Shown here: positions 37,496-48,607 of the stretch, in pieces
How positions within the stretch are numbered: position 1 is the first letter of the stretch
Layout: each line of letters opens with the position of its first letter
Source: Paraescarpia echinospica
Taxonomy: Eukaryota; Annelida; Polychaeta; Sabellida; Siboglinidae
NCBI GenBank assembly: GCA_020002185.1
Contig: CM034544.1
Coordinates: 33,983,066 to 34,047,065, forward strand
Length of the DNA stretch: 64,000 nucleotides
Direction of reading: 5' to 3'
Position numbers and translations under genes: made by a program
The notes under the pieces: generated by a model
Databases searched by the model: none
Told to the model about the DNA's origin: nothing
The model's input: only the letters and a program-made list of their open reading frames with translations

Positions 37496-39115
37496 TATGC
37501 AGCATTTCAAAAAATGCCCAAAGGTGCCAGGGTGGCATCCGACGGATAACGTTTCTTGACACAGTTGTTGTCAACGATCCATAAAAAAACGTAATTTATA
37601 ACCGATTTCTAGGTTTAGCCTAAAAAGACCTGCCCGGCTAACAAGTATTTTGAATTATTACGTTTAGTACGGTCTGATGTTGGTCCAACGCGGTGATGGT
37701 GCGGTTACCACGTGATACTTACAACCAATGAAATGCGGTTTCCGGATTTCAAAGTGCGGTAATTTTTAAACTTATGAAAGTTATCAATAATGTCGATAAA
37801 TGAACCGCACTTGGTGTAAATAGAGTTGGTTATTCCAGTTAGGCTGTGATTGCATGGAACACACAACACAGTTAATTTTAGATGCTGTTACAGGAGGAAG
37901 GAAGGGAGATCGTTGATAAAAAACAAAACTTCGCGCGTGGCTATCCACTGCTTTGAATGATTCCAAACCGCGGTGTTTTGTGATGGCGGAATTTAGTAAT
38001 CCAACTGGGAACAGTGATCGATTCAAATTTCAATGATTACCAACGTCAACGACACAACAAATATCAACGAATCACTACCCCAATAAACTCATGCTCGGTC
38101 GGTGGTGGTCACAGTAACACTGAGTAGGTTACTTTACGTCAATTACGATTAGGCCTACTGATTAATTTTGTAGTGCAAACACTGAAACAGTGGATTAACA
38201 TACTCACCCTTGCACTTGTAATTAAAAGTTCTGTCTGTGTGGTGTCTACTTTCCCTTTGTTGTGTGGGTGTGTGAATATCATAAATTGCTGTAATACTCT
38301 GGTACCTTACCCTACCTATCACCGTGTAGATGCTAGATGCACAGGCTGTTTGGTACAGCTAAATAGTTTCTGATTCCGAAATTACACATTTCCATTACCT
38401 TCCTTAGCCTTAGTTCCTACCCACTTACCTGGATACTAGACATGTGAATCTAAGTTGTGCCCAGGCCAGTGGCTAGTTGTTTAGGACAGTCACATTGTCT
38501 AGGCACTTCAAACAAAAATTAAATATCATGCTAGAACATTGGGATACAGTCATAGAATCATAGATACAATTTGTTATTTTATGTTTGCATAATTATATCC
38601 AATGAACCATGTCTGTAGTTAATTTGACTTGAAAAATGTCCTACGGACACTTCACACCAGTGTACAATCTGGTTCCCACGTTGGACCCTTGTACCAGGTG
38701 ACTGGTGTCTGTGTCGGGATATAAATGATCGTATACAGGAATAGATCTCAATCATGTCACATGAAGCATCCATGACAGGGCTGTGATAATAATTGAGATT
38801 TGAGTGAATCGTAACAGCAAAACATTTTATAGTAACACACTTCAATACATAACTTGATTTTACAATTAAACTTAGTCAGCATCTAGGAAGTAGCGTCATA
38901 TACTCATATATTTATGTCAACAATTACTGTACTAACTCAACATATTTCATAGAACTATGTACTGCATGTAATCGATTACTGACTTGAGTTGGTTGCATTA
39001 CAGTTGCCTAATTGGGACATGGGGAAAACTTATAGAAATAAGCACAAGAAAATGTTAATCATGTTTAAGATTATTAAGTACGATTACTCAATTTCTGACT
39101 ATGATTGTGTCATAG
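37496..39115. other. upstream of the first recognised ECT2 exon
   Basis: The ECT2 promoter, 5' UTR and perhaps an N-terminal coding exon should lie here if the family's usual N-terminus is present, but none could be delimited. A CCAAT sequence occurs near 37724. Confidence 0.35.
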
Positions 39116-39198
39116 ATGAGTCAATGGAGCAAGACTTGCGGATCATAGTGGTTGGTAACCAGTGCCACAACAACACGTGTCTCCAGAACGCTCTCCAG
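39116..39198 (+). CDS. ECT2: ECT2 exon 1 recognised (start of BRCT0)
   Basis: First recognised coding exon of the cytokinesis Rho guanine-nucleotide exchange factor ECT2 (Pebble in flies). It encodes ESMEQDLRIIVVGNQCHNNT and CLQNALQ, the first strand and helix of the most N-terminal BRCT repeat, as in vertebrate ECT2. The 5' boundary is uncertain: TGTGTCATAG at 39106-39115 is a plausible acceptor, but the frame stays open upstream to another CAG at 39003, and in-frame ATGs at 39124 or further up could start the protein. The donor CAG|GTCAGT leaves phase 0. Upstream coding sequence may be missing from this annotation. Confidence 0.7.
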
Positions 39199-39529
39199 GT
39201 CAGTCTCCATCTCCCATCCTCTTGAGGCACGGGTAGCACTAGTTGTTTTATACAGCGATGTTCTGCCTATGTCGAATTTGCAGGGCGTTTCCCCTGCCCT
39301 TTTTCAGTGATGCCCTGTTATGAAAAAAATGCAAAATGAACGCCCTGCCTTTTTACCCCACGATTGTTCAGCTGAGTGCGTGGCAGGGTAGGGATGGGTT
39401 ATGAGATCGGAGCACTTGCAGACATTCGATCATCTGTGTACGCCCCGATCATGTCTCCGTATCCCGTTCACGCTATGCGCTCAATTCGTTTGTTTAAGCG
39501 CCCCCATTTTGACCCCTATCCCGATCGCT

Positions 39530-40018
39530 GTTAAATTCTTAATCGTGTGTGCAAAAAATATTAAAATACGTTGTGATTTGAGGAGGCGCCGACCTTCGAA
39601 AGAGGATAAACCAGAGCGACGGACTTTCGTGGAGCGCCTCGACTATACATATCGTCAAGCAGTCCTTATTTTGTTCGTATCTTCAAAAGTTAATGTCTAA
39701 TTGCCGGGAGACTTCTATCGTTAGGCTTGTGATGTGTGCAAAAATTATTTAAATTCATTTTAATTTGAGGAGGTGATAACCTTCGTAAGTCGATAGACCC
39801 TGTTCATGGGGCGCCTTGACTATACATATCACTAAGTAGTCCTCATTTTGTTCGTTTCTTCAAAAGTTAATGTCTGATTGCCGCAGACTTCTACCATTAG
39901 ATTTTTAATTAAATTCTTAATCTTGTGATGCGGGCATAAAATGTTAAAATATGTTTTGATCTGAGGAGGCTCCAAACTTCGTAAATCGATATACCAGAGC
40001 CTGTCGTGAAGCACCAGC
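39530..40018. repeat. about 190-bp tandem repeat, 2.5 copies, in ECT2 intron 1
   Basis: Each unit has AATTTGAGGAGG or a variant, ACCTTCG, GCGCC(T/-)TCGACTATACATATC, AGTCCT(T/C)ATTTTGTTCG, TCTTCAAAAGTTAATGTCT and ATTGCCG. Units start near 39530, 39715 and 39900; the third is truncated. Divergence between units is moderate. Confidence 0.85.
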
Positions 40019-40389
40019 AGGACCCATGTGATTAGAAAAGTTATTTTTTATTCATACACTCTTTATTTTTAAATGTAACAATATTAATGATAACTAACAA
40101 TGTTTAGTATAACATAGCTCAACAATACTAGTGAAAAATTGCGTATTGTATGTGTTAAAAGAACCTGTTCCCCTCAATATGCAATGACCTGCCGACATAT
40201 GACAGCGTTCATGCTCATTGCAAGGCGGGCAATATATGTGGGTAGTTTTTCTGTAAACAAAATGAAATTTTCCAAATTAACATGTCTAAAATTATTTAAA
40301 ATGTTTGACATCACACTTTTTACAATTTGCAATGCAATATAACTCATTTTCTATTCAGCCATGTTACTTAGTGTATCTGTCTCTTGCAG

Positions 40390-40572
40390 TCAAGTTTCTC
40401 CAGTGCTGCTGTCCTGTACTCGGACACTGGCTTCGAGTACATGACCGACATCGACGATGACACAGTGTTTATCGTTGAGAACTTTGATGGTGACGTCTTC
40501 CAGCAGCTGCGTCGAGGGCGATGTCGCATCCTCGGTCCCCCAGTCATCATCAAATGCGCCCGCGACGGCGAG
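40390..40572 (+). CDS. ECT2: ECT2 exon 2 (BRCT0)
   Basis: 61 codons in phase 0 between CTCTTGCAG and GAG|GTGGGT. It encodes DTVFIVENFDGDVFQQL and CRILGPPVIIKCARDGE, matching the stretch in vertebrate ECT2 that ends the first BRCT repeat (LGPPVI.HCA..GE). BRCT0 packs against BRCT1 in the known triple-BRCT module. A family-D repeat begins about 40 bp after the donor. Confidence 0.95.
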
Positions 40573-40611
40573 GTGGGTCTCTTTGAGGTCGTCATCTTCC
40601 TCTTACCTGTA

Positions 40612-40955
40612 TTATGGTCTTGTCGACGACCGTACCAATAATATAAACATGCCGTTTTAATAAAGATCTGAAGAAACATTTGCGAAAGACTTATTTGTGT
40701 CTTGTTATGCAAATAAATTTTCAGAAAAGTTTGTTTTAGTGAAATACTTACAGCTCCTGTATGAAAACAGTAAACAGTACCATGCGAAAACTTTGATAAT
40801 AGCAGTTATAACCAATCAAAAACATGTTGATTCACGTTATTCTATTTCCTAGGGAAGTCATGCTCAATTCTCGTAAGTCATACACAGAGATCAGTGGCTA
40901 GATTCAAAGCATCCCATTTTGGTGTGGATCGAACAACGACCCGGTAACTACCTCA
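40612..40955 (+). repeat. unnamed dispersed repeat, family D, copy 2, in ECT2 intron 2
   Basis: Second copy of the 37128-37495 segment, same orientation, 3.5 kb downstream. It begins TCTTGTCGACGACCGTACC and ends TTTTGGTGTGGATCGAACAA plus CGACCCGG. Confidence 0.7.
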
Positions 40956-41231
40956 GTCATTCCGTGTCAGGTCAACCGTTTTCAGGAAATTAAAGTAGTT
41001 GATGTCTCAGAATTTACTCATATTTTAACCAGTGAACAGGTAGCTTTACCTGAGCAGATCTGCAAAACACTAATCAATTACATGGAAGTTGTGTTTGTCA
41101 TAGAAGCTTTCGGAAAGTTACGGAAGCTTCGAATATTGTCATTTGAAGATATAACATACTATGTGGAATGCAAGTTTGATTGATTGAAAATAACAGTTTC
41201 AAGACTGCATGCTACCCGGTGAGGTTTGGAC

Positions 41232-41779
41232 TAGGGCTGGGTCCAATTACACAAAATCAAATCAGTTACAATTATTGTTCATTTGTCATCTCAGTTACAA
41301 TTACACTTGTTCAATTTTCAGATCAATTACAATTACACCACTAAGTTTTTAATTACAATTACAGATGCATTAATGGGACCTATCAAAAAGTTTATAAATG
41401 AAAGTAAAATTAATTGAAAAACAAATTATCTCAATTTGAATGAAATTGATCAAAATCAAATTAAATTTGAATTTAAGTGCAAAAATAATTTAACAAATTA
41501 TTAAATTTGTGCACATTGATGACAATGAAGCCATAAAGGCTTCGTTTCAAGGGGCAAACTTTCCTAGTCAGAAATCTCTATAACCACAGTTGCAAATAAT
41601 TAAACAAGCCAGGAAATCCATAATAAAATGACCTTGTTGCTCTCATAAGAGACTGGTAGCTGCTAAGAATGGCTAGAATCATCTTCTGAGGAAGTACTGT
41701 GACTCCGACAGCTTCTAGAAATTACAGCATTTGGCTGTAATCAATTACAAATAGAATTACGTAATTGGACCGAGCCTTG
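41232..41779. mobile_element. hAT-like MITE, 548 bp
   Basis: Terminal inverted repeats TAGGGCTGGGTCCAATTAC (left) and CAAGGCTCGGTCCAATTAC (right, reverse strand) bound a non-coding AT-rich body full of AATTACAATTAC blocks. The flanks are an imperfect 8-bp duplication, GTTTGGAC (41224-41231) and GTTTGGAT (41780-41787). YARGG-type ends with 8-bp target duplications are characteristic of hAT elements. No transposase is present. Confidence 0.85.
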
Positions 41780-41824
41780 GTTTGGATACAGGATTCATGG
41801 GTTAATGTGAAATGTTGATTTCAG

Positions 41825-41914
41825 CGGTTGCCTAGCAACCAGAGACCACTGTACTGCATGGCGATGCACCAACTCATCCTATGTTTCACTGGCTTCAAGA
41901 TTAAAGAAGACTTG
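41825..41914 (+). CDS. ECT2: ECT2 exon 3 (start of BRCT1)
   Basis: 30 codons, phase 0 to phase 0, between TGATTTCAG and TTG|GTAGGA. RPLYCMAMHQLILCFTGFKI plus KEDL corresponds to RPLYC.SM..LVLCFTGF.KKEEL of vertebrate ECT2. The Thr of CFTGF is the phosphate-binding Thr of the BRCT1 pocket that recognises the centralspindlin subunit MgcRacGAP/CYK-4 (human Thr153, from memory). The exon lies 45 bp after the hAT-like element. Confidence 0.96.
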
Positions 41915-43596
41915 GTAGGACATGGTACTCTTACACCTAATAGCGTTTGTCTTAGAGCAGGGCACTATCCCCCGCAAATTTGTTTATATCTTTATTATTG
42001 TAACTTTTTATTATTATCTGTTCCCCAATTTTTAATTTGCATACAATCAGATTCTTGTTTTACACTGCTATGTATTCATTTTAACGGTGTACAGATACAT
42101 GTTTAGATTCTATATCTATATATAATTTTCTCACAACAATTTGATCAGGTAATTTGTCTCTGGGTACAATGTCATTTTGTATAATATCACTGCCTAAATT
42201 TGGCACTTGTTAAGTAATAAACATTAAGGTGGTTCTTGTGGCCAAAACATGCTTGATTTGAATTATTAATTTCTATTAAAAAAAATTGAAGATAGACTAA
42301 ACAAATTTTTCTCAGACTGCCTAAGACATCAAGCAATACTCTAGTCCAAAAAGAATTAAGTTTTTAGGTTGTTTAGTGACATTTCCATGCTTTTAAAGAC
42401 AATTACAAAATATGTCAAAAATCACCTAAAATGGCATTTTATTTCATTTTGAGAAATTTAACCACAATTATATTATTGACTTTCGTACGGGTTTGTTTTG
42501 TGAACAAATTCATATTAAGTGTGGTACAGCTTCATAAAAATGTTACAACAATATTGAAAGACAGCCAAAACTTGAAGTGTATTTTTGGCACGACCCCTTC
42601 ATTGATCGTAAAACAATCCTGTGCAATTTGGCACACATGTAAAGCCAGCTTGCATGCCGGGTTATAGCTTCGTAACTATTGCAGTTTAAAAAAATTACAT
42701 TAAGTAATGCTTCCTGGTTGTCATTGTTAACAGACATGTCACCAAATAAGTGGGTTTCGCATTAAATGTGATGTTTTTTCATTGACAAGCAGTTTATTTT
42801 TAATACAAATTGAAGGAGACATCTGTTTTTGAGATAAACTGCCGTACGACCCCATGTGCTAGCCTGTGTTTCGGTGGCACCTGATTGGTCGGGTTTACCC
42901 TGGGTTACTAACAAATGGCGGCGTTGTCGAGCGTGGAACTGCGTTCGGTCGCAAAATAAGAAGACTACCGCTAGCATTGGTTATTTAACATCTCGATGCA
43001 ATTATGTAATCTTCATAAAACAGGATACTGGTATCAGAATAACCAGACTATATGTATGATAAGCGTTCACGGCAAGCGAATTTACACTCGTGGACATCTG
43101 TGTTGGCGTGAAACTGAAGTCATATTTTCTGCGGAAACGTTGTTGTAGTTTCCAAGAATTTGAAGGGGAATTCCACCGAGACACACAAAGTAGTAGTTTT
43201 TAAAAGACGGACTAGTGACTGATGCCATGTTTTCTTTTGTAGTACATATGTTAATACCAACACCTACTAATGTTCTATGAAGAAAAAAGTAAAGAAATCA
43301 ACTGACACGATAACCGCTGTTCAAACTTTAACAACCAGTGGCGTATGGTAGTTATCTGTGAAACCAGAGCTGTAGATCTGGTTTTACAAATAACAATGTG
43401 AAATGGGTGTTTGAATGAACACAATGTCTTTGTTATTGTATTACAAATTTGTTGTGAGAAAATTATAATTTTTTCAAAGTGTCTAAAACTAAAAAAATCT
43501 AATCAGCTTCATATCATTTAAGCAGGGTTTGAGGTTCTGAGTTGACTGCGCATATTCTGACAGTCGGTCGCAGTTGATTGGTTTTATTGATTTCAG

Positions 43597-43704
43597 TCAC
43601 GCTTGGCTGATCTTATTCATCACATGGGTGGAAGCATCCGGAAAGATTTCAGTTTTCGGATCACACACATGGTGGCCAACTGTACAAGCGGCGAGAAGTT
43701 CCGG
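43597..43704 (+). CDS. ECT2: ECT2 exon 4 (BRCT1)
   Basis: 36 codons, phase 0, between TTGATTTCAG and CGG|GTGAGT. It encodes LIHHMGGSIRKDFSFRITHM and VANCTSGEKFR, almost collinear with the vertebrate LVHHMGG.IRKDF...THLVANCT.GEKFR block. The Lys in GEKFR is the second phosphopeptide-pocket residue of BRCT1 (human Lys195, from memory). Both pocket residues being present suggests that docking on phosphorylated centralspindlin is retained. Confidence 0.97.
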
Positions 43705-44174
43705 GTGAGTCGATCTCGTTGACAACGTTATGTTTAGTTATGATGAGGATGAGTCATCGACATTTCTGTGCTTAGACAAATATATACACCAGCACTGCCA
43801 ATTTTCTATGTATGTTTGATACAGAATATATGGTGAAAATATGTTGAAAATAAGTGACAATTCAGTATACCACTTATTTACTTCTAAACATAATTCTCTT
43901 TTCGATACAACACTTACTAACACATCCAATATATTATGTACAACACCAGCAGAAACTGACACCATTCTTATCAAGAGAGCTACATCAGCATAGATGATGT
44001 CCATCTTGAACTGGGTATCATTAAAGGGAATAAAAACATCTATGGCTTGAATTCATATTATATTACATCCTGCTATCTATTTCCATGTCCACCAAGCCCC
44101 CACAAAAAAAAAATTCAATGAATTAGAAATTCCACATTTTATGCTGTGCATCCGGACATTTTCGAATATGCATA

Positions 44175-45476
44175 TTTTTGGCGCGCTTTTCGGGATGCCG
44201 AGATGTGACGTCACATATGACTCAAACTCGCATCAGGCCGACCCTTTCCATGCATTCAGAGCATGTTTACAAGGATAGCTTTCGGATCAAAACGAGCGTC
44301 AAAATGAGTTATTATGCGATATTCCGATGTAATACAAACACTAGTCATCATAGAGGAACAATCAGTTATCTTACGGTTCCACATGAATCAAATTTTATTC
44401 AAAACAATGAATGCGAATGGGCCTACAAGACGACTAGGTTTCGCCGAGATTGGGCTCGTTTTTAGAATAATTATATCAGATGTAATCAACGGGAGATAAT
44501 CTACACCAATAAACATACATAACAAACATATATTTTTTCAAGCTACAGAAAGTAACGTGTATAAGTGTATAATCTTATAATATCACTAGAATATCGATGT
44601 ATGAAGGAGGAGTTGTACAATTTATCATAACAACTTAAGGCCAGACACGGCAGGTACATAGGATTATTTTTTAATTTGTGCAAACAGTTCAATTTTGTCT
44701 GCCCAATGCATGAAATGGTAAAGGTAAGTTCAATATATATTTTACTCAGTAAGACAATGGGTCTTACTGAGTAAAATATATATTGAACTTTTTTCAGCCA
44801 GACCCCCCGTTTCCATGGTAACAAACAAAATTGCTGCCATTTTAAACAAATATTGACAAATTTGGAAAAACTGCCATTTTTTATTGAATCCATATATAGT
44901 TATAATTCTTGCAAATCCATGTTCTCTATAGATTCTATTGTGAAATGATCAGAGCATTTTTTGAAATGTGTTTTTATTATTAAAATACGAAAAAAAATCT
45001 TTGTTTTTTTGCAACAAATATGGCTATATCTTTCAAACTATTCATAATTTTTTAAAAGTATCTGATCGTTGCACACAGTAGAATATGCTGAATGCAACAC
45101 TGAAAACATTATTTATATAGCTTAATTCCAAGAGATATCCCGTTTCCAAATGCAGAAATTTGAAGAAAAATGTTTTTGAGAAAATGGCTGTCAAAGATTG
45201 CATAATGGATTTCATTACATGATATTGACATGCTTGATTCATGATTAAAACTCACATTATTGATAGTATGCATACAAAGGTATAATAATCTGGCAGAAAA
45301 CCATTTTCAGTATTTTTTGTCAAAAAACACCATTTCACCTGGGGTGTCTGGCCTTAAATCAGTCCGCGAATTTGTGTCGGTCTTGCTAGCTCATTTGGTA
45401 AAGGCGTTGATTCCTTGGCATTTATTTTGTAATCGGGCGACGCCGGTTCGATCCCGACACCAAACCACTTTTTAGT
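44175..45476 (+). repeat. dispersed element with tRNA-like block, copy 1 (contains a nested TTAA element)
   Basis: This segment is the inverted paralogue of 49021-49530. Shared sequence includes GGCCGACCCTTTC, GCATTCAGAGCATGTTTAC, ATTCCGATGTAATACAAACA, AACAATGAATGCGAATG, CGGGAGATAAT and TGTACAATTTAT followed by ATAACAACTTAA. After the nested element it resumes with AATCAGTC and a tRNA-like block (45376-45461) with A box CTAGCTCATTTGGTAAAGGC and B box CCGGTTCGATCCCGAC. It lies in ECT2 intron 4. Confidence 0.8.
44639..45353. mobile_element. 715-bp MITE with TTAA target duplication
   Basis: Ends are inverted repeats, GGCCAGACACGGCAGGT on the left and GGCCAGACACCCCAGGT on the reverse strand at the right. 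They are flanked by TTAA on both sides (44635-44638 and 45354-45357). The paralogous copy at 49130-49140 carries the uninterrupted site (AACTTAAATCAG on its sense strand). TTAA targeting is typical of piggyBac-type transposases. No coding sequence is seen. A perfect 30-bp-arm hairpin lies at 44726-44790. Confidence 0.9.
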
Positions 45477-45477
45477 C

Positions 45478-46250
45478 CTTTGGCCAAAGGTCCAAGGGAC
45501 TATTGCCATCACTCTGCGTCCGCCGTTAGCTGCCGTATCTCAGAAACTGTTCAGCAACTTTTTCTCTAATTTTGCATAGACATATCTTGGAGCACTGCTA
45601 CTATGCACAAGAAATCTGTATTTGATTGAATCATTTTAAGGGCTCCCTAGGGCCTCCAAGGACCCCAAAACTGGTAAAAATGTAACATTTGGCCTATTTT
45701 TTTCAAAAACTGTTCAGCAACTTTTTTTCTAATTTTGCATAGATGTATCTTAGGGTGCTGCCACTATATACAAGACATCTGTATTTGATGGAATCATTCT
45801 AAGGGCACATAAGGGGCCCCCATAGTGCAAAAGGTTTACATTATCTAGTGATGTGGTTTTGAGAAGAGCCCTTGAGACCACCCCCAACATTAGATGTTGT
45901 GTATTGTTCCACAAAGTCAACAGCTGTGACTAATCTCTACAGCCCAGTCCATTGAGACCTTGACTAATCTTTAATTGGTCACAGCACCCAGGCAGAGTAG
46001 ACACACTTGACCCCTGTTAGACTGAACAGTTGCCTAACACTTTTAAACTATCTTCAAAACTATTGATTTTCTATAATTGCAAGTTGTGTTTATTTTGATG
46101 TTCATTTAATTATTATAAAATGGTGTGACTGTGGTGTCTATTGGTTAAAGATGTATTGTCTGTAGAAACCTGTAGGTGACAAACAGAAAATTAATATTCT
46201 GTCACCTGTAGGTGACAAACATAGAAAATTAATATTCTGGACAACTGTAG
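45478..46250 (+). repeat. dispersed repeat family E, copy 1
   Basis: Contains TTTTTCAAAAACTGTTCAGC, TCTGTATTTGATTGAATCAT, TAATTGGTCACAG and GACCCCTGTTAGACTGAACA, and internally repeats a block of about 170 bp (CAGCAACTTTTTCTCTAATT at 45550 and 45715). The same series occurs at 47760-48150. A small tandem duplication (CCTGTAGGTGACAAACA) closes it at 46170-46230. Confidence 0.65.
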
Positions 46251-46534
46251 AGTGAAATATCCTACACTTTATTTATATCAAATGCATTCCACTGTTCTGT
46301 TTACGCTTGCCATGCCTTGTGTAGACATGGTACTGTGTAAATCAGTTGTAACAATATAGACTAATAATTACAGATTCACAATGTAGTTGACACCTGAAAC
46401 AACCAAATGTCAACCATTAGAAGAGTTGACATAGTTAAGGCATTATAAAGCCTTTTGTGTCAAGACAAATACAATTCAACCAATACCCCTATCTGAACAC
46501 TGCCTGTTCTTCACCTATTACATTCACTTTGTTT

Positions 46535-46672
46535 AGGTATGTGGTTCTTTTTATAGAAAATTTTAGTTTCTTTCTGTACCTGTCTACGTATGATAACCAA
46601 TAAACATCACATGAATGATAAAAGGATTATTATTATTATTATAAAACTGCTCTGCTACTGCTTGGTGGACAG
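46535..46672 (+). repeat. dispersed repeat family F, shorter copy
   Basis: CTTTTTATAGAAAATTTTAG, TTTCTTTCTGTACCTGTCTA, AATAAACATCACATGAATGA and AAACTGCTCTGCTACTGCTT plus GGTGGACAGT match 47155-47330 but lack two segments of about 20 bp present there. Confidence 0.85.
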
Positions 46673-47154
46673 TTAATTAATGGATCAAGTTTTTCACACC
46701 TGCATGGTAGTTTAGGCTCAGTAGTGTGCTGGCAGCTACTAAACCTATAGGCTTGTGTGAAAAGGATAGTTGGCAGAAGAACTAACTTCAAAGCACCATT
46801 GCATCCATTTAGCCAGGCAGCAGTCACACTGTCCCAGTGTCTGCTGCTATGTTTATATAATAATTATAATGATCCCAATACACCAATCTGTTGGCACAAT
46901 GTCAGATAATGGAACTAGGTTAAACATCTTAACAATAACTATAATTAGTTCTGTGGAGCTGTTTTTTTTTCAGTGAACAGTAAACATGTAAACATTTTAC
47001 TTCCATCATAACCCTTAATGATCTGTAACTATGATTCACCAAAAAATATTTGATTAATAATTACCTACAGGGTTGTTTGATTTATGCCGGGTAGAAACTG
47101 TTTCTGCCCGTCAGAAACAGCAACAATAGGAAATACATGCCATTGATAGGCAAA

Positions 47155-47332
47155 CGTGTGCTTTTTATAGAAAATTTCAGTTTCTTTCTGTACCTGTCTA
47201 TGTATGATAACCATTTGTCCGCCCTGCTCGCAATAAACATCACATGAATGATAAAAGGAAGATCACTGCCACTTAACTTGTGGATTATTATTATTATAAA
47301 ACTGCTCTGCTACTGCTTGGTGGACAGTAAGC
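47155..47332 (+). repeat. dispersed repeat family F, longer copy
   Basis: About 620 bp downstream of its partner and in the same orientation. It carries two extra pieces, TTTGTCCGCCCTGCTCG and AAGATCACTGCCACTTAACT plus TGT. It lies in ECT2 intron 4. Confidence 0.85.
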
Positions 47333-47759
47333 TGCAACTGTCTTTGAGTTTGTTTACATTTTGACAAACTACTATTACATAGCACTAATTTTTGAATGAA
47401 TCACATTTTGAGAATGCATGTCATTGTTTGCGGTGTAACTTTTGTATGCTTCATTTTCTGCTGCTACAAGTTGCATTCATCTGAAAGATTATTCAATTAC
47501 CTATCCAGTGATAATACATATGTTGTGGTGTTGGATATATAGCTTTGGTATATTGTACACGAGGATTGTGATAGGAAACTATTGGACAGTGCAGAGAGAC
47601 AGTACGAGATGTGTCACTCAGTATATGAAGTGTGACTTTCAGATACTTCATTTTGTAGTGCTATGGATTATGATGGGCCTCTCCATTAGCTCCCTATATA
47701 TTTGTAAGTTAGGTGAGTAACACCTTCAAAGTTCTGACAGCAGGACACCGCCTTCGGTG

Positions 47760-48600
47760 AAGTCGAGACAAAAGTTTTACAAAGGCTTCAATTTCAAACG
47801 GTCTATCACCATTTTTTATTTTTTCAAAAACTTTTCAGTAACTTTTTCTTTAATTTTTCAAAGACATTTTATGTGGTAGTGCCACTATACACAATAAATC
47901 TGTATTTGATTGATTCATTCTAAGGGCACCAAAGGTCCCCTAAAATGCTAAATTTGCTAACTAAAATTAATTGTCTACCTCAGAGTAGCTATATTTATAA
48001 CTTGTTGTGTATTACACCCAGCTGTGGAGCTAAGATTCTCTGCCTGCTATAATCTGTAATTGGTCACTGGCAGTAGCTTGTGTCAACAGACAGCATTAAG
48101 CCACTAGACCCCTGTTAAACTGGACAGTTGCCTGTAGGTTTTATACTGTGTCAAACAGTGAGTCTACCTTTTGCTCTCAAATAATCTGTCCTCTTAGTTT
48201 TACACATAAAGACATAATCTGGCATAACTTGATAAGTCTTTGTAGCAGCACATTTGTACTTCCAGTGTATCATTGCAACATAACATACATATTACATACT
48301 GTGTGCCACATTTGAATGTTGTGCACGTAATATTTCCATGCAATCCATTTGCATATATAATTTCAACAGCTGTTTTCTTCATTTTCACTTTTTGACCCCT
48401 ACCATGTTCAATGCTCCATAACTTCGCCAATTTTTGTAGCAGTCATATAATTTTTGAAACCGTGTAAAGCACCCTACCAAACCTTTACAAGGCTGTAAGA
48501 AAACAATGTTATAATTTTTCTGACTTATCACTCATTTGGTCAGCGGGGTCACATATAGACGTATTAGTCCAAAGGACTTCAGGGCCACTTGGCCCATTTT
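47760..48600 (+). repeat. dispersed repeat family E, copy 2
   Basis: Shares with 45478-46250 the blocks TCTGTATTTGATTGATTCAT, TAAGGGCACCAAAGG, GTAATTGGTCACTGG and GACCCCTGTTAAACTGGACA. Its end, GGACTTCAGGGCCACTTGGC, meets a foldback at 48608. Confidence 0.6.
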
Positions 48601-48607
48601 TTGTTTT

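Noticed and set aside
37700..38100. ECT2 promoter with CCAAT and TTTAAA (CHR-like) elements
   Set aside because: Such short motifs occur by chance at this density and no transcription start could be located.
45376..45461. Functional tRNA gene
   Set aside because: Both pol III boxes are present but the anticodon and acceptor stems do not pair well, and the block lies within a dispersed repeat with an inverted second copy.
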